Notes under the pieces: model-generated
The model's input: only the letters and a program-made list of their open reading frames with translations
What the model was told of the DNA's origin: nothing
The model's database searches: none
Position numbers and translations under genes: made by a program
Assembly (NCBI RefSeq): GCF_900104335.1
Contig: NZ_FMXT01000003.1
Span: 186,001 to 250,000 of the forward strand
Direction: 5' to 3'
Length of the DNA: 64,000 nucleotides
Source of the DNA: Pseudobutyrivibrio sp. YE44
Lineage (GTDB): Bacteria; Bacillota; Clostridia; Lachnospirales; Lachnospiraceae
Shown: piece by piece, positions 19,930 to 26,861 of the stretch
Position numbering within the stretch: position 1 is the first letter of the stretch
How the letters are laid out: every line of letters starts with the position of its first letter

Positions 19930-20681
19930 ATTATATTGTCACCAACGGTGATATTGTGCTTCTTTAGGAACTCACTAAATCCAGGAACTGTCTCAGGTTG
20001 TCTAACATCTATTGGATTGTGAGCATCGCATCCTATTACAAATGGAGCCCCCATAGCGGCTGCTAGCGAGAAGAATCTATCGCATGGGTAGTTTCTATCA
20101 GTGGAAAAACCAAGCATATTAATCTCAAGTGGAATATTAAGTCTAATGGATGCTTCAATAACACGCTTCATATGCTTTTGGAAAATCTCGTCAGGTCCGA
20201 CATAGTTTATTAAATCTGGATGAGCAAAATAGCTGAAGCAACCTGTCTCCATACCTTCGATGGCTAAATCTACATAGGCAGAAACCTTTTCTTCATCTTC
20301 TGTCATGGCCCCAGCATAAAATCCCTCGATTTCGTCAGGAGCAAAATGCTGTCCTTGAATAATATAGTCTAAAGGATATTGGCGTAGGTGCTTAAGAAGC
20401 TTATCAAAATACTTATGAGTGTATTCAACTTCGTAGCCAATTTTTATCTCTATATCATTTTTATATTCGTCCCTTAGTTTTACAAGCGTATCGGTGTAGT
20501 TTGCCACTTCGCTCATTTTCATCCTTATGTGGGAATCGTAATCAGCAGGATAAGGCTGCGGAACATGGTCAGAAAAACCAAGAATCTTGAAGCCATTTTT
20601 GATGGCGCTTTCTATATATTCTCTTTCGGTGCCAGAGGCGTGATTGCATCTGACAGTGTGTGTATGGTAGTTTGCTAACAT
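19911..20681 (-). CDS. PHP-domain phosphatase, histidinol-phosphatase type
   Basis: This is a metal-dependent PHP phosphoesterase of the HisJ type, which would hydrolyse histidinol phosphate or a similar phosphomonoester. The start at 20681 (MLANYHTHTVRCNHASG) is preferred over the frame reaching 20798: GAGGGA lies 8 bases before it and the metal motif YHTHT then sits at the very N-terminus. It is 256 residues long. Other metal ligands lie in GFSDHVPQP, GYEVEYTH, FAHPDLINY and IGCDAHNP. No histidine-biosynthesis gene is adjacent, so the substrate is not certain. Confidence 0.85.
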   Translation of the reverse strand: MLANYHTHTVRCNHASGTEREYIESAIKNGFKILGFSDHVPQPYPADYDSHIRMKMSEVANYTDTLVKLRDEYKNDIEIKIGYEVEYTHKYFDKLLKHLRQYPLDYIIQGQHFAPDEIEGFYAGAMTEDEEKVSAYVDLAIEGMETGCFSYFAHPDLINYVGPDEIFQKHMKRVIEASIRLNIPLEINMLGFSTDRNYPCDRFFSLAAAMGAPFVIGCDAHNPIDVRQPETVPGFSEFLKKHNITVGDNIIELRPV

Positions 20682-20944
20682 ATTTTTCCCTCTCAAACAA
20701 ACAAATAATAGCACAAATGGGAGGTTCTCTAAAGACTCTTTTTGAACAAAAAGAGTATAAATATTATCTCTAAGGATGCTAGTGATAACATTTATCATTT
20801 AAGCTAATGTTTGAAAATTTATTCACAGAAATGAGCGGTTTCGTGTTATTATAATAGGGCACTTAAAATGACCTACTAGTTATAGGGTAATTGCTTCTGG
20901 CAGAGCATTACCTTCGGATACAGATACAATAGAGGAGTACTAAA

Positions 20945-21685
20945 ATGTTAGAAATCAAAAACCTTACTTACAGGGTTGATGATGAGGGTGATTCTACAAA
21001 GGAAATCATCGATGGTCTCGACCTTACAGTAGAAGATGGCAAGTTCATAGTCATCACGGGCCCAAATGGTGGCGGTAAGTCTACACTTGCAAAGCTTATC
21101 ATGGGCGTTAATCAGCTTACATCAGGCCAGATTATTCTGGATGGTGTGGATATCTCAGACAAAAATATTACAGAGCGTGCAAAAATGGGAATCAGCTTTG
21201 CTTTCCAGGCACCAGTTCATTTCAAAGGAATTCGTGTTATAGATTTACTTCGTCTTGCAGCTGGTGAAAACATTTCTGTTGCAGCAGCCTGCGAATATCT
21301 TTCAAAGGTTGGTCTTTGCGCAAAGGATTATGTTGAGCGTGAAGTAAATGCATCCCTTTCAGGTGGAGAGCTTAAGCGTATCGAGATTGCTACAGTTCTT
21401 GCACGTGGTACAAAGCTTTCAATCTTTGACGAGCCAGAGGCAGGTATCGATCTTTGGAGCTTCCAGAACCTTATTAAGGTATTTGAGAACATGAGAAAGA
21501 CCGTTAACGGCACAATCATCGTTATCTCTCACCAGGAGCGAATCCTTAATATTGCCGATGAAATCGTTGTTATTGAAAACGGCAAGGTTAAGAGACAGGG
21601 ACCAAAGGATGAAATTCTTCCAGGTCTTCTTGGTACAGATTCTGCAGCAAGTATTGCTTGCGAGAAGTTAGGAGGTGACCAGTAA
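20945..21685 (+). CDS. sufC: Iron-sulfur assembly ATPase SufC (SmsC)
   Basis: This is the ABC-type ATPase of the SUF scaffold complex; its ATP hydrolysis drives conformational change in the SufB/D scaffold. The Walker A motif is GPNGGGKST (residues 39-47), the signature is LSGGELKR, Walker B is LSIFDEPEAGID, and the H loop is VISHQERIL. The 246-residue length is usual. The stop overlaps the next ATG by one base, so it is translationally coupled to the single SufB/D-like partner. No sufS, sufU or second scaffold gene follows. A 145-base leader upstream contains a hairpin (GGTAAT...ATTACC near 20890-20915) and a TATAAT at 20850. Confidence 0.93.
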   Translation: MLEIKNLTYRVDDEGDSTKEIIDGLDLTVEDGKFIVITGPNGGGKSTLAKLIMGVNQLTSGQIILDGVDISDKNITERAKMGISFAFQAPVHFKGIRVIDLLRLAAGENISVAAACEYLSKVGLCAKDYVEREVNASLSGGELKRIEIATVLARGTKLSIFDEPEAGIDLWSFQNLIKVFENMRKTVNGTIIVISHQERILNIADEIVVIENGKVKRQGPKDEILPGLLGTDSAASIACEKLGGDQ

Positions 21686-22608
21686 TGACTCTTGATGCAA
21701 TTCAGAAGAATATATTACATGAAGTTGCAGACTTAGATAGCATTCCACAGGGCGCCTACAACATTCGTGCCAACGGAACTAGCGCTGGTCGTAACACAAC
21801 AGCAAATATTGATATTGTTACAAAGGAAGACAAGCCAGGTATTGATATTATTGTAAAGCCAGGAACAAAGGGTGAAAGTGTTCATATCCCAGTTGTTCTT
21901 TCAGAGAGTGGTCTTAAGGATATGGTTTACAACGATTTTTATATTGGCGATGACGCAGATGTTACTATCGTAGCTGGATGTGGTATCCACAATTGTGGAG
22001 ATCAGGATTCTCAGCATGATGGTATTCATACCTTCCACGTTGGAAAGAATGCTCACATTAAATATGTTGAAAAGCATTACGGTGAGGGCGACGGCAAGGG
22101 CGCTCGTATCCTTAATCCTGTTACAAACGTATATCAGGAAGAGGGTAGCTATGTAGAGATGGAAATGGTGCAGATTAAGGGTGTTGATTCCACTGTACGT
22201 ACAAATCTTGCTGAGCTTAAAGAGGGGGCAACTCTTCTTATTCACGAGGCACTTATGACTCATGGTTCACAGACAGCTACCTCTGATTACAAGGTTGTTC
22301 TTGATGGTGAGAGCTCTAGTGCAGATGTTGTTTCACGTTCTGTTGCAAAGGATGATTCAGAGCAGATTTTCGAGGTTGCTATTGAAGGTAACACTGCCTG
22401 CAGCGGACACGCAGCTTGCGATGCCATCATCATGGGAAATGCCCACGTTGTAGCTATTCCAAAGCTTGATGCTAAAAATGTAGATGCAGCACTTATTCAC
22501 GAGGCAGCAATTGGAAAGATTGCTGGAGATCAGCTTATAAAGCTTATGTCTCTCGGACTTACAGAGGAAGAGGCAGAAGAGCAAATCGTAGCTGGATTCT
22601 TAAGATAA
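21685..22608 (+). CDS. Single SufB/SufD-type scaffold protein (SmsB-like)
   Basis: This 307-residue SufB/SufD-core protein forms the beta-helix scaffold on which Fe-S clusters are built together with SufC. It is shorter than usual SufB (about 465) or SufD (about 400) because the N-terminal region is missing; the core and C-terminal SufC-binding helices remain (for example AAIGKIAGDQLIKLMSLGLTEEEAEEQIVAGFLR at the end, written here as family-typical and split across positions 270-307). A conserved acidic/His face appears in CSGHAACDAIIMG. The gene overlaps sufC by one base and is followed by a terminator. This matches the reported minimal SMS (SufC plus one SufB/D) arrangement. Confidence 0.85.
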   Translation: MTLDAIQKNILHEVADLDSIPQGAYNIRANGTSAGRNTTANIDIVTKEDKPGIDIIVKPGTKGESVHIPVVLSESGLKDMVYNDFYIGDDADVTIVAGCGIHNCGDQDSQHDGIHTFHVGKNAHIKYVEKHYGEGDGKGARILNPVTNVYQEEGSYVEMEMVQIKGVDSTVRTNLAELKEGATLLIHEALMTHGSQTATSDYKVVLDGESSSADVVSRSVAKDDSEQIFEVAIEGNTACSGHAACDAIIMGNAHVVAIPKLDAKNVDAALIHEAAIGKIAGDQLIKLMSLGLTEEEAEEQIVAGFLR

Positions 22609-22639
22609 TAAATAGCCTTCCACTTGAGGGCAAGCTTAC

Positions 22640-22670
22640 ACACCATCCCATTTTGGGGTGGTGTATTTTT
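22640..22670 (+). terminator. Terminator after suf pair
   Basis: ACACCATCCC (22640-22649) pairs with GGGGTGGTGT (22655-22664), followed by ATTTTT. Confidence 0.88.
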
Positions 22671-22702
22671 ATGTCTTTTTTATGAAATTTTTACCAACAT
22701 TA

Positions 22703-22731
22703 TTGAACTGTCTATTTACTAGAACTATAAT
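22703..22731 (+). promoter_or_regulatory. Promoter of cstA
   Basis: TTGAAC (22703-22708) and TATAAT (22726-22731) have a 17-base spacer. A short GGTCC/GGACA hairpin lies in the leader before the ribosome binding site. Confidence 0.7.
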
Positions 22732-22785
22732 CAGCCTTAGAGAGGGTCCTTTGGGACATGTAAAAGAATGGGGGTGAATTGGTTT

Positions 22786-24246
22786 ATGATTAGTTTTCTA
22801 GTTTGTCTGGCGGTACTTATTGGTGGTTATTTTGTTTATGGAAAAATTGTTGAAGGGGTTTATGGACCGGATGATAGAGAAACCCCGGCAGTGCGTATCA
22901 ACGACGGGGTTGATTTTGTTGTTATGCCTAAATGGAAATTATTCCTGATTCAGCTCTTAAATATTGCTGGTCTTGGACCAATTTACGGAGCTTTAGCAGG
23001 TGCTCAGTGGGGTACATCTGTATTCCTTTGGATTACACTTGGTACAATTCTCGCCGGTGGTGTTCATGATTTCTCTGTAGGATTTATGAGTATGCGTCAT
23101 GACGGTGCCAGCGTTTCAGAGCTTACAGGTATGTATCTCGGTAATATAATGAAGACTATCATGCGCATTTTCAGCGTGGTTCTTCTTGTTATGGTTGGTA
23201 CAGTATTTGCAGTTGGGCCAGCAGGTTTGATTTCTCTTTTAATTGGAAATCAGGGAGGTTCTGGTCTTTTAACTAACACCTATTTCTGGTTAGCAATTAT
23301 TTTAATTTACTATTTCATCGCTACCTTTATTCCAATTGATAAGATTATTGGTAAGCTTTATCCAGTATTTGGTATTTGCTTAATCGTAATGGCAATTGGT
23401 GTTGCAATTGGTATCTTTACTCATGGCTATACAATTCCAGAGATTGAGTTTGCAAATCTTCATCCATCAACAACACCTATTTGGCCAATGATGTTCGTAT
23501 CAGTTGCATGTGGTGCTATTTCTGGTTTCCATGCAACCCAGTCACCTTTGATGGCTCGTTGCTGTAGCTCAGAAAAAGAAAGTCATATGGTATTTTATGG
23601 TGCAATGGTAAGTGAAGGCATAATTGCTCTTATTTGGGCAGCAGCAGGTTCTGCAGTTTATGCTAGAACAGGTGGATTAACAGTTGGTTTAACAGAGATG
23701 CTTGCAAATGGCCAGGCAACTTGTGTATATGATATTTGCACAAAGACAATGGGTGGTGTAGGAATCGTTCTTGCAATGCTTGGTGTTATTGCATGTCCAA
23801 TCACTTCTGGTGATACAGCCTTCCGTTCAGCAAGACTTGTTATTGCAGATTGGTTCAAGATTGAGCAGAAGCACTATCTAAAGAGATTATATATTTGCGT
23901 ACCTCTTCTTGTAGCAGGCGCATTAATCAGTCAGTTGAATTATGGTGTTATCTGGAGATATTTCAGCTGGTCAAATCAGACACTAGCTATGATAGCTCTT
24001 TGGACTGCTTCTATGTATCTGTATCAGAATGAGAAGAAATATATCATTACTTTAATACCAGCATTCTTCATGTCTGCTGTTTCAGTGACCTACTTCTTCT
24101 GTGCACCGGAGTGCTTACATTTGTCAACCACAATAGCTTATCCAGTTGGTTTGGTTGCAGCACTTGTATTCCTTGGATTATTTATACATGCTACAAACAA
24201 GCAGCATGAAGGTTTTAAGCATTTCCATCTGTCACATCACGTATAA
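22786..24246 (+). CDS. cstA: Carbon starvation protein CstA-like transporter
   Basis: CstA-family proteins are polytopic inner-membrane transporters for pyruvate or small peptides. The 486-residue protein has about 12-13 hydrophobic spans. The conserved N-terminal block reads LLNIAGLGPIYGALAGAQWG, with GGVHDFSVGFMSMRHDGAS after it. Later motifs include ISGFHATQSPLMARCC and CPITSGDTAFRSARL. ATG 22786 is preferred to 22768 because GGGGGTGA (22770-22777) is then a correctly spaced ribosome binding site; the alternative would put it inside the gene. It has its own promoter and ends in a terminator-like hairpin that also covers the next gene's start region. Confidence 0.88.
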   Translation: MISFLVCLAVLIGGYFVYGKIVEGVYGPDDRETPAVRINDGVDFVVMPKWKLFLIQLLNIAGLGPIYGALAGAQWGTSVFLWITLGTILAGGVHDFSVGFMSMRHDGASVSELTGMYLGNIMKTIMRIFSVVLLVMVGTVFAVGPAGLISLLIGNQGGSGLLTNTYFWLAIILIYYFIATFIPIDKIIGKLYPVFGICLIVMAIGVAIGIFTHGYTIPEIEFANLHPSTTPIWPMMFVSVACGAISGFHATQSPLMARCCSSEKESHMVFYGAMVSEGIIALIWAAAGSAVYARTGGLTVGLTEMLANGQATCVYDICTKTMGGVGIVLAMLGVIACPITSGDTAFRSARLVIADWFKIEQKHYLKRLYICVPLLVAGALISQLNYGVIWRYFSWSNQTLAMIALWTASMYLYQNEKKYIITLIPAFFMSAVSVTYFFCAPECLHLSTTIAYPVGLVAALVFLGLFIHATNKQHEGFKHFHLSHHV

Positions 24247-24306
24247 AAAATAGTCTCATATAAGACAGGTGAGTATGACTGAATAATTTGTGATTTTTGG
24301 TTTTAA

Positions 24307-24355
24307 TCCCTCCAATCGTGGTAGTATTACATTACGCACAGTTGGAGGGATTTTT
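24307..24355 (+). terminator. Terminator hairpin that contains the next ribosome binding site
   Basis: TCCCTCCAA (24307-24315) pairs perfectly with TTGGAGGGA (24342-24350). The interior pairs further (GTG with CAC, GTAGT with ATTAC), and TTTTT follows directly. This is a good cstA terminator. The 3' arm is also the only ribosome binding site (GGAGGGA) for the ATG at 24356, so the folded hairpin would block translation of that gene. Confidence 0.8.
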
Positions 24356-24706
24356 ATGGCTATAGCACCTATTAGTGGAATAAATGCATATAGTAGTCCA
24401 GTGGCAAACATCCAGCCTATGAATTATGCAGTAGAAAATACTGCAGGATTTTCTGATGTGTACAATGCAGAAACCACAAAGCAGACATCTGGTGTCAATG
24501 GAACTGTTCCTGTACAGTATCCAAATGCAAAGGTGGGAGAGGTTGAGGAAGTAATCGATCCAGCTGATATTCAGCAAAAGACTCTGCAGACAGCAAGTTC
24601 CTTCAATGATATTGCTGCCAAGTTTGTAAGTAACACAAGCTACAGTATGAAGGGCATAGGAAATACATATAATATGGCGGGCAGTAGATTCGATGCTTAT
24701 GCTTAA
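24356..24706 (+). CDS. Hypothetical 116-residue protein
   Basis: I do not recognise this protein. The start at ATG 24356 (MAIAPISGINAYSS) follows GGAGGGA by 5 bases; an earlier in-frame ATG at 24290 lies before the terminator hairpin and has no ribosome binding site. The product is soluble, rich in Ser, Asn, Thr and Ala, with no signal peptide or membrane span. It ends AGSRFDAYA, and the middle contains an acidic stretch (KVGEVEEVIDPAD). Low-complexity N-termini like this occur on small flagellar or secreted accessory proteins, but nothing nearby supports that. Its ribosome binding site is buried in the hairpin upstream. A terminator follows at 24737. Confidence 0.7.
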   Translation: MAIAPISGINAYSSPVANIQPMNYAVENTAGFSDVYNAETTKQTSGVNGTVPVQYPNAKVGEVEEVIDPADIQQKTLQTASSFNDIAAKFVSNTSYSMKGIGNTYNMAGSRFDAYA

Positions 24707-24736
24707 AGACTTATAATAAATATGAATGACTTTTTC

Positions 24737-24763
24737 AAGGAGCCGAGCAATTCGGCTCCTTTT
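24737..24763 (+). terminator. Terminator after hypothetical gene
   Basis: AAGGAGCCGA pairs with TCGGCTCCTT around a 5-base loop, followed by T-rich sequence. Confidence 0.9.
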
Positions 24764-24819
24764 GTGTTAATATATGTTTTAGACGAATGTGGTAATTATT
24801 TAATAAATGGGAGGTAGAC

Positions 24820-25368
24820 ATGAGCAAGGTTTTAATCTTTATGGCAGAAGGGCATGAGGAGATAGAAGCTCTTACTGTTGTTGATTTACTTAGACGAGCA
24901 GGAATTGAAATCGAAATGGTTTCTATTACCGGAGATAAGAAGGTAAAGGGAAGTCATGGAATAACTACTCTTTGTGATAAATTTATCGAAAATGTTAATT
25001 TTGAGTCTGCAGACATGCTTGTGCTTCCAGGTGGAATGCCAGGCACACTGAACCTGGGGCTTTGTGAACCTCTTATGGATCAGATACATGGATTCAATAC
25101 ATCAAAGAAGGGGCTTGCTGCTATATGCGCCGCTCCTACAGTTTTCGGAAAGGCAGGTCTTTTAGAAGGAAGAAAGGCCACCTGTTATCCGGGAATGGAA
25201 GACGATTTGCTTAGTGCTAATGTGTCACAGGATGCTGTTTGCCACGATGGCCACATAATCACAAGTAGAGGACTTGGAACAGCAATTCCATTTGCCTTGG
25301 AGATAGTCAGAACCTTCCAGGGGGATGAAGCGGCAGAGAAATTAGCACAAGCTATTGTTTATAAATAA
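24820..25368 (+). CDS. DJ-1/PfpI family protein (YajL-like)
   Basis: This 182-residue DJ-1-superfamily protein most resembles the DJ-1/YajL branch, proposed to act in redox protection or as a glyoxalase/deglycase. The conserved acidic residue lies in GHEEIEALT (Glu14). The reactive Cys is Cys103 in the nucleophile elbow AAICAAPTVFGKAG, and TSRGLGTAIPFALEIV is the C-terminal family motif. AGGAGGTA-like GGGAGGTA lies 6 bases before the ATG. It stands alone after a terminator and upstream of luxS. Confidence 0.88.
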   Translation: MSKVLIFMAEGHEEIEALTVVDLLRRAGIEIEMVSITGDKKVKGSHGITTLCDKFIENVNFESADMLVLPGGMPGTLNLGLCEPLMDQIHGFNTSKKGLAAICAAPTVFGKAGLLEGRKATCYPGMEDDLLSANVSQDAVCHDGHIITSRGLGTAIPFALEIVRTFQGDEAAEKLAQAIVYK

Positions 25369-25370
25369 CA

Positions 25371-25421
25371 CCTAATCAGTCAGCACAAGCTGACAGCTTC
25401 CTCTCAAGGGAAGCCATAAGG
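25371..25421 (+). repeat. Two-hairpin repeat before luxS (family R3)
   Basis: Two perfect or near-perfect hairpins lie side by side: GTCAGC/GCTGAC near 25379-25394, and GCTTCC...GGAAGC near 25396-25414. They are flanked by near-inverted ends CCTAAT and ATAAGG. The luxS ribosome binding site begins within the last bases. Similar elements occur before the acyl carrier protein gene (minus, near 31285-31328) and before the beta-galactosidase gene (minus, 42578-42617). I recall related CAGTCAGC...GCTGACAGC repeats as common in gut Clostridia. Confidence 0.55.
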
Positions 25422-25432
25422 AAAGGACAAAA

Positions 25433-25894
25433 ATGGAAAAGATAAAGAGTTTTACAATTGATCACAATGTACTTACACCTGGTTTTTATATCTCACGTGT
25501 AGATGATGGAGACATTGTTACCTACGATTTACGTACACGTAAGCCAAATGCAGGCGACTACATGGACAATGCAACAATGCATTCAGTGGAGCATATGATT
25601 GCTACGTATATACGTAATTCAGAAATAGCAGATCATGTCATTTACTTTGGACCAATGGGATGCCAGACAGGCTTTTATTTAGTGGTAAAGGGTGTAGATT
25701 CAAAGAAGACCTTCGAGGTTGTAAAGAAGGTGTTTGAACAGACTGTAAACCACGAGGGCGATGTATTCGGAAAGAGTGCTATCGAGTGTGGACATTACGA
25801 GAACCTTGACATTTCGTTAGCCAAAACCGAATGTCAGCGTTACCTAGACGTGCTAAATTCATGGAATAACATGGAGTTTTCCTATCCGGTGTAA
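25433..25894 (+). CDS. luxS: S-ribosylhomocysteine lyase
   Basis: LuxS cleaves S-ribosylhomocysteine to homocysteine and DPD, the precursor of autoinducer-2, completing the activated methyl cycle. The metal motif HSVEH gives His50 and His54, with Glu53 as base. The third ligand is Cys119 in IECGHYENLDIS, and the substrate-site Cys77 lies in GPMGCQTGFYL. At 153 residues it is standard. AAGGAAAGGA lies 6 bases upstream. The gene that makes its substrate (mtnN) lies 136 bases downstream on the same strand, with a palindromic element between. Confidence 0.96.
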   Translation: MEKIKSFTIDHNVLTPGFYISRVDDGDIVTYDLRTRKPNAGDYMDNATMHSVEHMIATYIRNSEIADHVIYFGPMGCQTGFYLVVKGVDSKKTFEVVKKVFEQTVNHEGDVFGKSAIECGHYENLDISLAKTECQRYLDVLNSWNNMEFSYPV

Positions 25895-25915
25895 ATATAG
25901 CATAAATTATAAATA

Positions 25916-26001
25916 GCTGGTAGGTAACAAGCTCTTAGGTTTCTCAAGTGAAGCTTTCTATGCTGAGCGGAGAAACACTAAGGCTTGTTACCGTAACCAG
26001 C
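25916..26001 (+). repeat. Palindromic element R2, copy 1 (luxS-mtnN)
   Basis: This is an imperfect long hairpin. The terminal stem pairs GCTGGT with ACCAGC. GGTAACAAGC pairs with GCTTGTTACC, and CTTAGGTTTCTC pairs with GAGAAACACTAAG with one bulge. The apical region reads GAAGCTTTCTATGCTGAGCG. Related copies lie at 28553-28719 (reverse orientation), 36894-36989 and 40396-40491. Every copy has a different but self-complementary terminal stem. Confidence 0.75.
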
Positions 26002-26029
26002 GAGAGAATAAGTAGAGAAGGAGTACATT

Positions 26030-26716
26030 ATGACTTTAGGAATTATTGGCGCTATGCAGATGGAAATTGAGAACCTCAAGCCATCTATCAAGAGACCACT
26101 TTTAGAAACAATCAGTGGCATTACATTTATTAAAGGAGAAATCGATGGAATCGATGTTGTCACAGCTGTCAGCGGAGTAGGTAAAGTATTTGCTGCAGTA
26201 TGTACAGAGATTATGATTGTACATTTCGGTGTAGACCATGTGATCAACATCGGTGTAGCTGGTTCCTTAGTAAAAGACCTTAAGGTTTTAGATGTTGCAG
26301 TTGCAGACTCAGCTGTTCAGCATGATATGAACACCTCAGCATTAGGTGATCCAAGAGGATTAATCTCTGGAATTAATGTAGTAAATTTCGAAGCAGACAA
26401 AGAGCTTAGTTCAATAGTTTGTGAGGTTTTGGCTGCAAAGGGAATCAATTTCCAAACAGGTATAATTGCATCTGGTGATCTTTTTGTAGATACAGACAAA
26501 CAGAGAAACAATATTCATAGAGCTTTCAATGCACTAGCAGCTGATATGGAAGGCGGCAGCATTGCTCATGTTTGCTACATTAACAACGTTCCATTTACAC
26601 TTATCCGTTCTATCTCTGATGCTGACGGAAGTGCAATGGACTACAACACCTTTGCAGGTAAGGCAGCGGAGCAGTCAATTTCAATTATTCTTGATGTTAT
26701 TAAGAAGTTAAAATAA
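26030..26716 (+). CDS. mtnN: 5'-methylthioadenosine/S-adenosylhomocysteine nucleosidase
   Basis: MtnN (Pfs) removes adenine from S-adenosylhomocysteine and methylthioadenosine, giving the substrate of LuxS. The N-terminal motif is GIIGAMQMEIENL. The purine site is seen in VINIGVAGSLV, the catalytic block in ADMEGGSIAHVCY, and the catalytic Asp in RSISDADGSAMDY near residue 200. At 228 residues it is standard. AGAAGGAG lies 8 bases upstream. With luxS next to it, the two-step recycling of S-adenosylhomocysteine is encoded together. A terminator follows. Confidence 0.95.
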   Translation: MTLGIIGAMQMEIENLKPSIKRPLLETISGITFIKGEIDGIDVVTAVSGVGKVFAAVCTEIMIVHFGVDHVINIGVAGSLVKDLKVLDVAVADSAVQHDMNTSALGDPRGLISGINVVNFEADKELSSIVCEVLAAKGINFQTGIIASGDLFVDTDKQRNNIHRAFNALAADMEGGSIAHVCYINNVPFTLIRSISDADGSAMDYNTFAGKAAEQSISIILDVIKKLK

Positions 26717-26740
26717 AGCGCCTTAAAATATTGAATATAT

Positions 26741-26777
26741 GGGGAGACTTGATTTTGTCAGGTCTCCCTTTATTTTT
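26741..26777 (+). terminator. Terminator after mtnN
   Basis: GGGAGAC and GTCTCCC pair, extended by TGA/TCA inside, followed by TTTATTTTT. Confidence 0.88.
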
Positions 26778-26783
26778 GTCAGG

Positions 26784-26812
26784 TTGACATGACTAACCTA
26801 ATTACTTAAAAT
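26784..26812 (+). promoter_or_regulatory. Promoter of phosphoglucomutase gene
   Basis: TTGACA (26784-26789) and TAAAAT (26807-26812) have a 17-base spacer. The -35 box lies inside an imperfect palindrome, AGGTTGACATGACTAACCT, a possible operator. Confidence 0.7.
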
Positions 26813-26861
26813 TAAAGAAGTTTTTAAGCTATTTAAGTATATAAACGAGGAGATGAAGAGT

